Shown piece after piece: positions 50,032-58,250 of a DNA stretch of 64,000 nucleotides. The notes beneath the pieces were generated by a model. It did no database searches, was not told the DNA's origin, and was given only the letters and a program-made list of their open reading frames with translations. A program made the position numbers and the translations under genes. Within the stretch, counting starts at the first letter, position 1. Each line of letters opens with the position of its first letter. This DNA comes from Thiomicrospira sp. ALE5 (GTDB lineage: Bacteria > Pseudomonadota > Gammaproteobacteria > Thiomicrospirales > Thiomicrospiraceae), in NCBI RefSeq assembly GCF_900112445.1, contig NZ_FOYY01000003.1:1-64000 (forward strand), read 5' to 3'.

Positions 50032-50379
50032 ATGTCTAAACGAGTTTATTGTATTGCGCAGTTTTTACCTAAGCCCGGTAAAGAGGCGGCGTTGTTTCGT
50101 GTGTTGCAACAGCTTGAACCGAATACGCTACGTGAAGAGGGTTGTATTCAATATCGAGTCACGCGTCAAATTACGAGTCCGTTTGCTGAGGGCAAAAGTT
50201 TTCCGATTGTGTTTAATGAGATTTGGTCTGATATGGCATGTTTTGAAGCCCATTGCCAGCGTAATGAGATTCAGGATTTTTTTGCTACATACTGTTTGGC
50301 GGAGGATGGCTTAGCGGCGGACTGGAATGTGTGTGTTTATTCTGATGAGCCGCAGGATTATGATGCACCAAAATTGTAA
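50032..50379 (+). CDS. Antibiotic-biosynthesis-monooxygenase (ABM) domain protein
   Basis: The 115-aa protein is a single dimeric alpha-beta-barrel domain of the ABM/YgiN type, with YCIAQFLPKPGKEAALFRVL and LREEGCIQYRV as the typical first strand-helix and second strand, and FNEIWSDMACFEAH later. Members act on quinones or other small molecules, sometimes without cofactor. The substrate here is unknown. AGGAGAGC precedes the ATG. It stands between rmlB and tRNA-Pro with no functional link to either that I can see. Confidence 0.75.
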   Translation: MSKRVYCIAQFLPKPGKEAALFRVLQQLEPNTLREEGCIQYRVTRQITSPFAEGKSFPIVFNEIWSDMACFEAHCQRNEIQDFFATYCLAEDGLAADWNVCVYSDEPQDYDAPKL

Positions 50380-50396
50380 AAACGATCACCTCAGGC

Positions 50397-50424
50397 TTGC
50401 TATTCAGGTTAAAGTCGTTATAAT
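50397..50424 (+). promoter_or_regulatory. Sigma-70 promoter of the tRNA-Pro gene
   Basis: TTGCTA at 50397-50402 and TATAAT at 50419-50424 are 16 bases apart. The tRNA begins 12 bases after the -10 box. The -10 is a perfect match to consensus. Confidence 0.75.
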
Positions 50425-50435
50425 TCACGCACGTT

Positions 50436-50512
50436 CGGGGCATGGCTCAGCCTGGTAGAGCACCGTCATGGGGTGGCGGGGGTCGTAGGTTCAAATCCTA
50501 CTGTCCCGACCA
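50436..50512 (+). tRNA. tRNA-Pro (anticodon GGG)
   Basis: The 77-nt gene has the acceptor stem CGGGGCA/TGTCCCG, a CCA end, and the T-arm GTAGGTTCAAATCCTAC. The anticodon stem CCGTC/GGCGG holds the loop ATGGGGT, giving GGG. It resembles E. coli proL. GlnD converges on it from the minus strand, 50 bases away. Confidence 0.96.
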
Positions 50513-50562
50513 ATTTTGTTTTAGCCTTTCTGTATTTCTCATTTCGCCCTACGCGCGATTTA

Positions 50563-53199
50563 TTATCCTAGATATTCCATTAACCGTTCAGTGAAGGCAT
50601 TTTGCTGTGCTGCCCCCAAGGCTTGGTTGTTAATATCACTGACTAGGAAAATATCTTCGGCTTTTTCTCCGATAGTGACAATTTTTGCGTCGTGCAGACG
50701 TATTTTGCCATCTCGCAGGGCTCGTCCCACTTTCGATAGCAGGCCTGGTATGTCCTTAGTAATCACGGTGAGTTCGGTCAGCTGTGTGGACAGGGCTTTA
50801 AAGTGAATCTCGGTGGGGGTGCTAAAGTATTTTATGCGCCGCGAGTGACTGTGGTTGACAACCGGTGATAAGCCGCCTTCTGTTGCCAATTGTTCTTCTA
50901 GGCTGTAACGAATGCGGGCTAGGTCTTCTTCAGATTGAACAGGTTGATTGTGGCGGTCTAAAAAATAAAACAGTACAAGGGTGCGGTTGTCGTTACTAGT
51001 ATAGACTTTTGCTTCAACAACCGTTAAACCCAAGCTTTCAAATACTTGGGTGATTTGGGCAAACATAAAGTCTCGATTTTTAGCTAAGAGTATTAATTCG
51101 GATGCACCGCGATGACTGGTGCCATTAATAGCAATAATGGTTGCTTGGTCAATTTGAACAGCAAGTAAACTGGTGAGTCGGGTGAGGTCTTTTGGCGAGT
51201 GGCGATTAAAAAAGGCCGTGTCTTTAAGTGCTTGCCACAAGCCTTGGTAATCTTGTGGTTTTAAGCCTTGTTTGTGCAGCATTTCCCTAGCGCGCTCTTG
51301 ATGAATCAGTGCTTTTTTGGCCTTATCACGCGGAATTTCTTCGGCCTTATCAAGGGCTGTGGCGGTTTCGTTGTAGAGTTCCAAAAACAGCACGTTTTTC
51401 CAGTCATTCCAGACTTCTTTCGATGTTGAACGCACATCAGCAAGGGTGAGTAGATATAGATAATCGAGACGTTCTTGTGTGCCAACAAACTGACGGAATC
51501 CTTCAATGACTTCGGGGTCGGTTAGGTCTTTTCGTTGCGCAATAGTTGAAAATTCTAGATGGTAGCGAACTAACCAAGCAATAAGCTCCGTGTCGCGTTC
51601 GGGTAGATTATGTGCTACAGCGAATTCGCGTGCATCGACTTCCCCCAAGATTTCATGGGCACCTTTGCGGCCTTTGGCAATATCGTGAAAGAGTGCCGCT
51701 AAAAAGAGCACTTCCGGTTTGGCAATATTGTTGGCAACTTGGTGGGCGGTTGGAAATTCGTAGGCATAGTCTTTTATAAAAAAACGACGTAAGTTGCGGA
51801 TCACCAATAGTGTGTGCTCGTCCACCGTATAGGCGTGAAAAATATTAAATTGCATCAGGCCGCTAATCTTTTGAAAAGCTGGGATGTAGGCTGCCAATAA
51901 GCCGTAACTGTGCATGCGTTTTAACGCCGCATTGACTCCCTTGGGTTGTCTAAAAATCGCCATAAATAGCGCTTTATTTATCGGGTCTTGGCGAAAGGAT
52001 GGGTCGATTAAATGGAGGGCGTTGCGTAATAGTCGAATGGTGCGTGCTCGAATCCCTTGAATGGAGGGATTGTCTTCTAGAATGATAAAGATTTCGAGCA
52101 GAGCGGTGGGAAATTCATTAAATACTTGATCGTAACAAACATCTAAATAGCCGTTGCGTAATTGAAAGCGACTATTGATGGCGACAATACGGGCATAGGT
52201 GTCATTAAAAATGTCTTCTAAAAAGTGTTGGAGTAGAATTTCATTGAGTTTGACCACGACTTGGACATTGCGATAATAGCTATTCATAAATTGTTCAACA
52301 GCTAGCTTTTCGTCGGTGTTTTCGTAACCGAGCACCTGCGCTATTTGTTGTTGGTTGTCAAATAACAGTCGGTCTTCGCGTCGTTTTTTCAGTCGATGCA
52401 GGATAAAGCGAGCCCGATTTAGGAACTTGTAAGCGGCATCTAATTCGCGGTATTCTTCGGGGGTAATAAACGCATTTTGTACCAACTGATGCAGGCTAGA
52501 GGCATGGTAATGGCGTTTTGCGACCCAAATAATGGTTTGTATGTCGCGCAGCCCCCCCGGGCTTTCTTTTAGATTGGGTTCAAGTTGGTAAACCGTGTCG
52601 TTAAATCGGCGGTGTCGTGCAGTTTGTTCATCAATTTTGGCTTGATAAAAGGTTTGACTGGGCCAAAACTGCTTATCATGCCAAAGGTCTTGTAGTTGTT
52701 CAAAAAGCGAGTAATGCCCTGTAATCCAGCGCGCTTCTAACAGGTTTGTTGCCGTGGTAATATCGCTTAGGCCTTCGTTGTAGCAGTCTTCGAGCGTACG
52801 AATAGCATGGCCAACTTCAAGGCCGAGGTCCCATAAAAAACGGATAAAGTCACTGAGTTGTTCGTTTTGCTGTTCTAGCTGTGCAGGGTCAGCGTCGAGC
52901 GGCGGTCTGAGGATAAGAATATCGACATCAGAATAGGGGTGGAGTTCACCGCGGCCATAGCCGCCAACAGCCAGTAAGGCATAGGGCGCGTCATTAAAAT
53001 AATGGTGCCATATTTTCTTGAGGATTTGATCAATAAAGGTAGCCCGTTCCAGTACGAGTGCCGATACGGGTTGACCTTGATCAAAACGTTCAAACTGGGT
53101 GTCGTTAAACTGTTTTAGCATGTCGCGCCCCACTTTAGCGGCATGCTGTGGATCGTTGAGTGCTTGCATGAAACTAACAGGTGGATTGGACGATGTCAT
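50563..53199 (-). CDS. glnD: Bifunctional uridylyltransferase/uridylyl-removing enzyme GlnD
   Basis: GlnD senses glutamine and adds or removes UMP on PII proteins, so controlling nitrogen assimilation. The 878-aa protein has the nucleotidyltransferase site GGYGRGELHPYSDVD near residue 79 (D91, D93), an HD domain with FLAALFHDIAKG, and two C-terminal ACT domains (the second starts near ELTVITKDIPGLLSKV). It follows map with an 11-base gap, as in many proteobacteria. CAGGCCTG at 50740 encodes part of PGLL in the last ACT domain. Confidence 0.96.
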   Translation of the reverse strand: MTSSNPPVSFMQALNDPQHAAKVGRDMLKQFNDTQFERFDQGQPVSALVLERATFIDQILKKIWHHYFNDAPYALLAVGGYGRGELHPYSDVDILILRPPLDADPAQLEQQNEQLSDFIRFLWDLGLEVGHAIRTLEDCYNEGLSDITTATNLLEARWITGHYSLFEQLQDLWHDKQFWPSQTFYQAKIDEQTARHRRFNDTVYQLEPNLKESPGGLRDIQTIIWVAKRHYHASSLHQLVQNAFITPEEYRELDAAYKFLNRARFILHRLKKRREDRLLFDNQQQIAQVLGYENTDEKLAVEQFMNSYYRNVQVVVKLNEILLQHFLEDIFNDTYARIVAINSRFQLRNGYLDVCYDQVFNEFPTALLEIFIILEDNPSIQGIRARTIRLLRNALHLIDPSFRQDPINKALFMAIFRQPKGVNAALKRMHSYGLLAAYIPAFQKISGLMQFNIFHAYTVDEHTLLVIRNLRRFFIKDYAYEFPTAHQVANNIAKPEVLFLAALFHDIAKGRKGAHEILGEVDAREFAVAHNLPERDTELIAWLVRYHLEFSTIAQRKDLTDPEVIEGFRQFVGTQERLDYLYLLTLADVRSTSKEVWNDWKNVLFLELYNETATALDKAEEIPRDKAKKALIHQERAREMLHKQGLKPQDYQGLWQALKDTAFFNRHSPKDLTRLTSLLAVQIDQATIIAINGTSHRGASELILLAKNRDFMFAQITQVFESLGLTVVEAKVYTSNDNRTLVLFYFLDRHNQPVQSEEDLARIRYSLEEQLATEGGLSPVVNHSHSRRIKYFSTPTEIHFKALSTQLTELTVITKDIPGLLSKVGRALRDGKIRLHDAKIVTIGEKAEDIFLVSDINNQALGAAQQNAFTERLMEYLG

Positions 53200-53210
53200 T
53201 TATTAACCTT

Positions 53211-53993
53211 TTAGTTAAATGAGGGGCGTTGCTCGTGCTGGCGGAGAGTTAAAACTTCAACACCTTCGGGTGTGACGAGCAGTGTATGTTCCCATTGTGC
53301 TGATAGTTTGCGGTCTTTGGTGATGACTGTCCAGTTGTCACCAAGTAGTTTGACTTCATGCTTGCCAAGGTTAACCATCGGTTCGATAGTAAAGGTCATG
53401 CCTGGTTTTAAAATAATGTCTTTAAGTTCCTCTGCAGCATAGTGTAATACTTGGGGGGATTCGTGAAAGTCTTCACCAATGCCATGACCGCAGTAATCTT
53501 TTACCACCGAGCAGTCGGCTCGGTGGGCGTGGTCCTCTATGGCTTTCGCTACATCATAAAGTGACGCATTGGGTTTAACCTGATCAATGCCTTTCCACAA
53601 ACATTCGTAAGCGACTTGGCAGATGCGATGGGCAAAGGGTTTGGCACCTTCTAAAACAAACATTTTACTGGTGTCGCCATGAAAGCCATCTTTGATGATG
53701 GTGACATCTATATTAATAATGTCACCTTTTTTAAGCTTTTTATCGTTCGGAATGCCATGACAAACCACATGATTTATAGAGGTGCAAATGGATTTGGGGT
53801 AACCATGATAGCCGAGCGTTGCAGGTACACTGTCTTGAACATCAATCATATAGTTATGGGCAAGTTGGTTAAGTTCTTCTGTGGTCACGCCCACTTTTAC
53901 AAACGGGGTTAGATATTCTAAAACTTCGGCGGCGAGGCGTCCGGCTGTGCGCATTTTGGCTTGTTGTTCGGCAGATTTTAACTTGATCGACAT
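53211..53993 (-). CDS. map: Methionine aminopeptidase, type I
   Basis: Map removes the initiator methionine from nascent proteins. The 260-aa pita-bread-fold enzyme has the metal ligands in NIDVTIIKDGFHGDTS (two aspartates), GHGIG (histidine), FTIEPMVN and QWEHTLLV (glutamates). It is divergent from rpsB, the usual map/rpsB arrangement, and is co-directional with glnD. Confidence 0.97.
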   Translation of the reverse strand: MSIKLKSAEQQAKMRTAGRLAAEVLEYLTPFVKVGVTTEELNQLAHNYMIDVQDSVPATLGYHGYPKSICTSINHVVCHGIPNDKKLKKGDIINIDVTIIKDGFHGDTSKMFVLEGAKPFAHRICQVAYECLWKGIDQVKPNASLYDVAKAIEDHAHRADCSVVKDYCGHGIGEDFHESPQVLHYAAEELKDIILKPGMTFTIEPMVNLGKHEVKLLGDNWTVITKDRKLSAQWEHTLLVTPEGVEVLTLRQHEQRPSFN

Positions 53994-54100
53994 ATCCTAT
54001 CTTGGTCCCTTAAGTCTGTATGTTAAGTCTGAGTGCCGTGTCAGTGCGATGACGCATGCAACGGCATGAATTAATTTATCCGCCAAGTCTAGCAGATTCC

Positions 54101-54129
54101 TTGCCTAAATTGGGAGGTTGTGGTATAAA
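54101..54129 (+). promoter_or_regulatory. Promoter of rpsB-tsf with GC-rich discriminator
   Basis: TTGCCT at 54101-54106 and TATAAA at 54124-54129 are 17 bases apart. The next bases, GCGCCGCGC at 54131-54139, form a GC-rich discriminator near the expected start at about 54136. Such discriminators mark stringently controlled promoters of translation genes. Confidence 0.7.
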
Positions 54130-54135
54130 TGCGCC

Positions 54136-54273
54136 GCGCTTTGTAAGCGTATTCTTAATTTTAAAACACACGTGTTTTGTAACCTTGTTCGGGGTGCTTA
54201 AATTCAGTTATGTGCTGATTGAAGTTCGAGCAAGATGGAAGCACGGAGGCCTAACCCCAAATTGGAGAAAATC
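54136..54273 (+). promoter_or_regulatory. rpsB mRNA leader, possible S2 autoregulatory structure
   Basis: The predicted leader is about 138 bases, longer than needed for initiation. GGGGT at 54191-54195 can pair with ACCCC at 54254-54258, which would bring the 5' part close to the GGAG ribosome site at 54264. In E. coli and other gammaproteobacteria, ribosomal protein S2 represses rpsB-tsf through its leader. Whether this leader adopts that structure needs a covariance-model search. Confidence 0.45.
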
Positions 54274-55017
54274 ATGGCAAAAGTTACTATGCGTCAAATG
54301 TTAGAAGCTGGGTGTCACTTTGGACACCAAACTCGCTACTGGAACCCAAAAATGGGCCAGTATATCTTTGGCGCGCGCAATAAAATTCATATTGTTAACC
54401 TAGAAAAAACCTTACCTATGTTTAACGATGCATTGAACTTTGCAGGTTCAGTGGTCGCAAACAAAGGCAAAATCCTATTTGTTGGCACCAAGCGCGCTGC
54501 GCGTGAAGTCGTTGCTCAAGAAGCGACTCGTTGTGGTATGCCTTATGTTAACCACCGTTGGTTAGGTGGTATGTTAACTAACTTTAAAACCATCAAGCAG
54601 TCAATCAAGCGTCTGAAAGAACTTGAAGCTATGTCACAAGATGGCACGTTTGAGAAAATTACCAAGCGTGAAGTGTTAACCCTAACCCGTGAAATGGAAA
54701 AATTAGAGTTGTCTTTAGGCGGTATCAAAGACATGCGCGCTATGCCTGATGCCATTTTTGTTATCGACACAGGTAATGAAGACATCGCTATTTTAGAAGC
54801 TAAGAAACTAGGTATTCCGGTTATTGGTGTGGTTGATACTAACAACAATCCTGATAATGTTGATTATATTATTCCAGGTAACGATGATGCGATCCGTGCG
54901 ATCAAATTGTACCTAGAGTCAATGGCAGACGCGGTATTGGAAGCAAAAGCGTCTATTACTACAGGTGCAGCGGATGAATTTGTAGAAGCGACTGAAGAAG
55001 CGGAAGCGACCGCTTAA
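54274..55017 (+). CDS. rpsB: 30S ribosomal protein S2
   Basis: S2 binds late to the 30S subunit and helps hold S1. From the ATG at 54274 it is 247 aa and begins [24 protein letters not shown] six bases upstream decides this start over an in-frame ATG at 54235 inside the leader. RYWNPKM and [16 protein letters not shown] are typical. The tail is acidic. Tsf follows after 34 bases. Confidence 0.98.
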   Translation: MAKVTMRQMLEAGCHFGHQTRYWNPKMGQYIFGARNKIHIVNLEKTLPMFNDALNFAGSVVANKGKILFVGTKRAAREVVAQEATRCGMPYVNHRWLGGMLTNFKTIKQSIKRLKELEAMSQDGTFEKITKREVLTLTREMEKLELSLGGIKDMRAMPDAIFVIDTGNEDIAILEAKKLGIPVIGVVDTNNNPDNVDYIIPGNDDAIRAIKLYLESMADAVLEAKASITTGAADEFVEATEEAEATA

Positions 55018-55051
55018 TCCATTTTAATAATCAAATCGAAAAGGAAGAGAT

Positions 55052-55939
55052 ATGGCTGTTTCTGCCGCTTTAGTTAAAGAACTACGTGAGCGTACCGGTG
55101 CCGGTATGATGGATTGTAAAAGAGCCCTAGATGAAACGCAGGGTGATTTGGACGCAGCAAATGAGTTTTTGCGCGTTAAGGGTATGGCGGGTGCTGATAA
55201 AAAGGCCGGTCGTGTTGCTGCAGAAGGTGTGATTGCGATTGCCATTGCTGACGATAAAAAATCGGCAGCCATTGTTGAAGTTAACTGCGAAACTGACTTT
55301 GTTGCTAAAGGTGATGAATTCAAAGGTTTTGCTGATGAAGTGGCGGCGATCGCGTTGGCCAATCAGGTTGTATCGGCAGATGAGCTAGCCAATCTAAACA
55401 TGGCTTCAGGTAAAACAGTTGACGAAACACGTCGTCAGTTGGTTGCGAAGATTGGTGAAAACATGCAAGTTCGTCGAATTGAGTTGGTTGCAACGGATTC
55501 GGGCGAAATTGGCAGTTACCAGCATGGTGAGAAAATTGGTGTGGTTGTCGCAATGGATCAGGGTAATGAAACCTTGATTCGCGATGTGGCTATGCATGTT
55601 GCGGCTACTAAGCCGCAAGCTATTTCTGCTGATGATCTTGACCAGGCTGTGGTGCAAAAAGAGCGCGAAATCTTAACCGATCAAGCAAAAGAAAGCGGTA
55701 AGCCAATGGAAATCATTGAAAAAATGATTGATGGTCGTATCCGCAAGTTCTTGCAAGAGGTTACATTGTTGGGTCAGCCGTTTGTTAAGGACCCAGATCA
55801 AACAATTGAAGCGCTTTTAAAGCAAAATAGTGCCTCAGTGACTCGCTTTATTCGCTTAGAAGTGGGTGAGGGTATTGAGAAGCAAGAAGTTAACTTTGCA
55901 GAAGAAGTTGCCTTGGCTGCTAAAGCTGTACAGGGTTAA
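55052..55939 (+). CDS. tsf: Elongation factor Ts
   Basis: EF-Ts recycles EF-Tu by exchanging GDP for GTP. The 295-aa protein begins with the UBA-like domain LVKELRERTGAGMMDCKRAL and has the TDFV contact motif in VNCETDFVAKG. AAGGAAGAG upstream is the ribosome site. It is followed by a 179-base gap with two inverted repeats before pyrH. Confidence 0.98.
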   Translation: MAVSAALVKELRERTGAGMMDCKRALDETQGDLDAANEFLRVKGMAGADKKAGRVAAEGVIAIAIADDKKSAAIVEVNCETDFVAKGDEFKGFADEVAAIALANQVVSADELANLNMASGKTVDETRRQLVAKIGENMQVRRIELVATDSGEIGSYQHGEKIGVVVAMDQGNETLIRDVAMHVAATKPQAISADDLDQAVVQKEREILTDQAKESGKPMEIIEKMIDGRIRKFLQEVTLLGQPFVKDPDQTIEALLKQNSASVTRFIRLEVGEGIEKQEVNFAEEVALAAKAVQG

Positions 55940-55953
55940 TTTTTTCTAGTTTG

Positions 55954-56007
55954 AATGCGCTGAGTCGTTGCAACAGCTTTTGTTGCTCTGTACTTGGCGC
56001 ATTTTTA
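55954..56007 (+). terminator. Hairpin between tsf and pyrH, possible terminator
   Basis: AATGCGC at 55954-55960 pairs with GCGCATT at 55997-56003, enclosing an inner stem GCAAC (55970-55974) and GTTGC (55982-55986). ATTTTTA follows the outer stem. The structure could end the rpsB-tsf message before pyrH. The long interior loop makes it a moderate candidate. Confidence 0.5.
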
Positions 56008-56032
56008 GTAATCAACTTTGTAAAGTCGTTAA

Positions 56033-56071
56033 AGCTAAATGATAGGCGCGGTTAGTGTCGTGCATTTAGCT
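56033..56071. repeat. Perfect 9-bp inverted repeat upstream of pyrH
   Basis: AGCTAAATG at 56033-56041 is repeated in inverse as CATTTAGCT at 56063-56071, 21 bases apart. It lies 48 bases before the pyrH ATG and is not followed by a T run. It could be an operator or an mRNA hairpin; no known factor is recognised. Confidence 0.4.
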
Positions 56072-56118
56072 GTAGTGATTTAGAAACGGGTTAAGAATTA
56101 AAGATAAAAGGATCAAGT

Positions 56119-56838
56119 ATGTCTGCTTACCAGCGTATCTTATTGAAGTTTAGTGGCGAAGTGCTGATGGGTCGTCAGGATTTTGGTTGGGATATGCAGG
56201 TGATTGAGCAGGTGGCTGATCAAGTCAAGGCGATTCGAGCTCAGGGCGTCGAGGTGGGTCTGGTCATTGGCGGCGGTAATGTGTTTCGAGGCGCACAAGT
56301 GCAATCGTCCAAAATTGCGCGCAGCACGGCAGATCAAATGGGGATGCTAGCAACCTTAATGAATGGCGTAGCGTTGCGTGATGTGTTGCAAGCGCACGGT
56401 GTGCAGGCACGACTAATGAGTGCATGGTCGATGGAGGCACTTGCCGAAACCTTTAATGCGGATCTGGCTAAAAAAGCCTTGGCTGCCGGCGATGTGGTGA
56501 TTTTTGCTGGGGGGTCTGGTAATCCATTTTTTACCACCGATACGGCGGCGGCATTACGTGGCATTGAGATACAGGCCGATGTTGTTTTAAAAGCGACCAA
56601 GGTAGACGGTATTTATACTCGGGATCCAAATAAGTATAGCGATGCAGAACGCTTGCAGACACTTACTTATGAGCAGGTTATTCAACAAGATATTGCGGTA
56701 ATGGATTTGGCGGCCTTTGCGCTTTGTCGTGAGCATGCTATGCCCATTCGTGTTTTTGATATGTTAAAGCCAGGTGCGTTAGAGCGTATTGTGGCAGGTG
56801 AAGATGAAGGCACCTTGGTGTCAAAAGGAGAGGTTTAA
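56119..56838 (+). CDS. pyrH: Uridylate kinase
   Basis: PyrH phosphorylates UMP to UDP. The 239-aa amino-acid-kinase-fold protein has LLKFSGEVLMG at the N terminus, VIGGGNVFRG, and KATKVDGIYTRDP. The ribosome site AAAAGGATC precedes the ATG. Frr begins on the base after its stop. Confidence 0.97.
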   Translation: MSAYQRILLKFSGEVLMGRQDFGWDMQVIEQVADQVKAIRAQGVEVGLVIGGGNVFRGAQVQSSKIARSTADQMGMLATLMNGVALRDVLQAHGVQARLMSAWSMEALAETFNADLAKKALAAGDVVIFAGGSGNPFFTTDTAAALRGIEIQADVVLKATKVDGIYTRDPNKYSDAERLQTLTYEQVIQQDIAVMDLAAFALCREHAMPIRVFDMLKPGALERIVAGEDEGTLVSKGEV

Positions 56839-57396
56839 ATGTTGTCGGAAATTCGTCAAGATGCCGAAGTACGCATGCAAAAAAGTGTTGAAACACTGGT
56901 TGGTAACTTTGCCAAAATTCGTACTGGCCGTGCCCACCCGAGTATTTTAGATACGGTTAAGGTTGATTACTACGGCACTGAAGTGCCGGTGAGCCAAGTC
57001 GCCAATATTAATGTGGAAGACGCACGGACCTTGGCTGTTCAACCTTGGGAGCAGCCAATGTTACAAAAAATTGAAAAAGCGATCATGATGTCTGACCTAG
57101 GTATTAATCCGGTCACTACCGGCAATATGATGCGGATTCCCATGCCGATGTTAACGGAAGAGCGCCGTAAAGAATTTGCGAAGTTGGCGCGCTCTGAGGC
57201 TGAAAATGCCAAGGTTGCTATTCGCAATATTCGACGCGATGCCAACGGGAGTGTTAAAGACTTGTTAAAAGACAAAGAAATTACCGAAGACGAAGCACGC
57301 CGTTCGGATGACGACATTCAAAAGTTAACCGATAAATACGTGGGTGAAGTGGATGGTTTGCTTGCGGATAAGGAAGCCTCCTTGTTAGAAATTTAA
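56839..57396 (+). CDS. frr: Ribosome recycling factor
   Basis: Frr with EF-G splits the post-termination ribosome. The 185-aa protein has the full family pattern, with KIRTGRAHPSILD, NPVTTGNMMRIPMP and LTEERRKEFAKLA. GGAGAGG in the pyrH end supplies the ribosome site. A perfect palindrome follows the gene. Confidence 0.98.
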   Translation: MLSEIRQDAEVRMQKSVETLVGNFAKIRTGRAHPSILDTVKVDYYGTEVPVSQVANINVEDARTLAVQPWEQPMLQKIEKAIMMSDLGINPVTTGNMMRIPMPMLTEERRKEFAKLARSEAENAKVAIRNIRRDANGSVKDLLKDKEITEDEARRSDDDIQKLTDKYVGEVDGLLADKEASLLEI

Positions 57397-57442
57397 GTCG
57401 AATTTTGTGCCTAATTAAGGCATAATCCTTATGTTCGTAATC

Positions 57443-57477
57443 AACAACGGCCCAAATTTGGGCCGTTGTTTTATTTA
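57443..57477 (+). terminator. Terminator-like 28-bp palindrome after frr
   Basis: Bases 57443-57470 form a perfect palindrome with arms AACAACGGCCCAAA and TTTGGGCCGTTGTT, followed by TTATTTA. As RNA it makes a strong GC-containing hairpin with a T-rich tail, only 21 bases before the uppS start. It likely reduces read-through into the envelope genes. Confidence 0.7.
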
Positions 57478-57497
57478 GTTAACGAGGATGACATTGT

Positions 57498-58250
57498 TTG
57501 ACTAATCAATCCAATCAGTTCTTATCTGACGAGAACGTGCACTTGCCAAAGCATATCGGCATTATTATGGATGGTAATGGTCGTTGGGCTAAAAAACGGT
57601 TTTTGCCACGTTATGTCGGCCATCAAAAAGGCCGTAATGCGGTGCGCAAGATTATTGAAGCGGCGATGAACCGCGGTGTGCATGCGCTGACACTATTTGC
57701 CTTTAGTACTGAAAATTGGCGCCGTCCAGCAGACGAAGTATCTAAGTTAATGGCTATGTTTTTAAAGGCCTTGCAAAAAGAAGTTGATACGCTGCACAAA
57801 CATAATGTTAGGGTGCGTGTTATTGGTAACAAGCAGGGTTTTTCTGAGGATATTCAAGCCTATATCGATCGTGCTGAAAAGCTGACCCAGCATAATACGG
57901 CACTGCATTTAAATATCGCGGCAAATTATGGCGGGCGAGCCGATATTGTTACCGCTGTTCAAAATTGGCAGCAGGCGCATCCAGATTTGTCGATTGATGC
58001 GCTTACGCCGGATGCTTTACATCCCTTTCTTAGTTTGGCCGACTTGCCCGAGCCTGATTTGTTAATTCGTACCGGTGGGGAGCAACGTATCAGTAACTTT
58101 ATGATTTGGCAAATGGCTTACGCGGAGTTTTATTTTACCGCGACTTTATGGCCTGATTTTGATGAGGCCGAGCTTGATCTAGCCTTAGCGTCTTTTGCGC
58201 AGCGTCAACGACGTTTTGGGCAAACAGGCGAGCAGGTCGCGCAATGTTAA
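57498..58250 (+). CDS. uppS: Undecaprenyl diphosphate synthase
   Basis: UppS (IspU) adds eight isoprene units in cis to farnesyl diphosphate, giving the C55 carrier precursor for peptidoglycan and O-antigen. The 250-aa protein has IGIIMDGNGRWAKKR with the catalytic aspartate, FAFSTENWRRP, and IRTGGEQRISNF near the end. The start is TTG at 57498 with GAGG at 57484; an ATG at 57488 is out of frame and stops after five codons. It overlaps cdsA by seven bases. Confidence 0.96.
   Translation: MTNQSNQFLSDENVHLPKHIGIIMDGNGRWAKKRFLPRYVGHQKGRNAVRKIIEAAMNRGVHALTLFAFSTENWRRPADEVSKLMAMFLKALQKEVDTLHKHNVRVRVIGNKQGFSEDIQAYIDRAEKLTQHNTALHLNIAANYGGRADIVTAVQNWQQAHPDLSIDALTPDALHPFLSLADLPEPDLLIRTGGEQRISNFMIWQMAYAEFYFTATLWPDFDEAELDLALASFAQRQRRFGQTGEQVAQC

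Noticed and set aside
54235-54273. Longer ribosomal protein S2 from an ATG at 54235
   Set aside because: The extra 13 residues are not in the family and the ATG at 54274 has the ribosome site.
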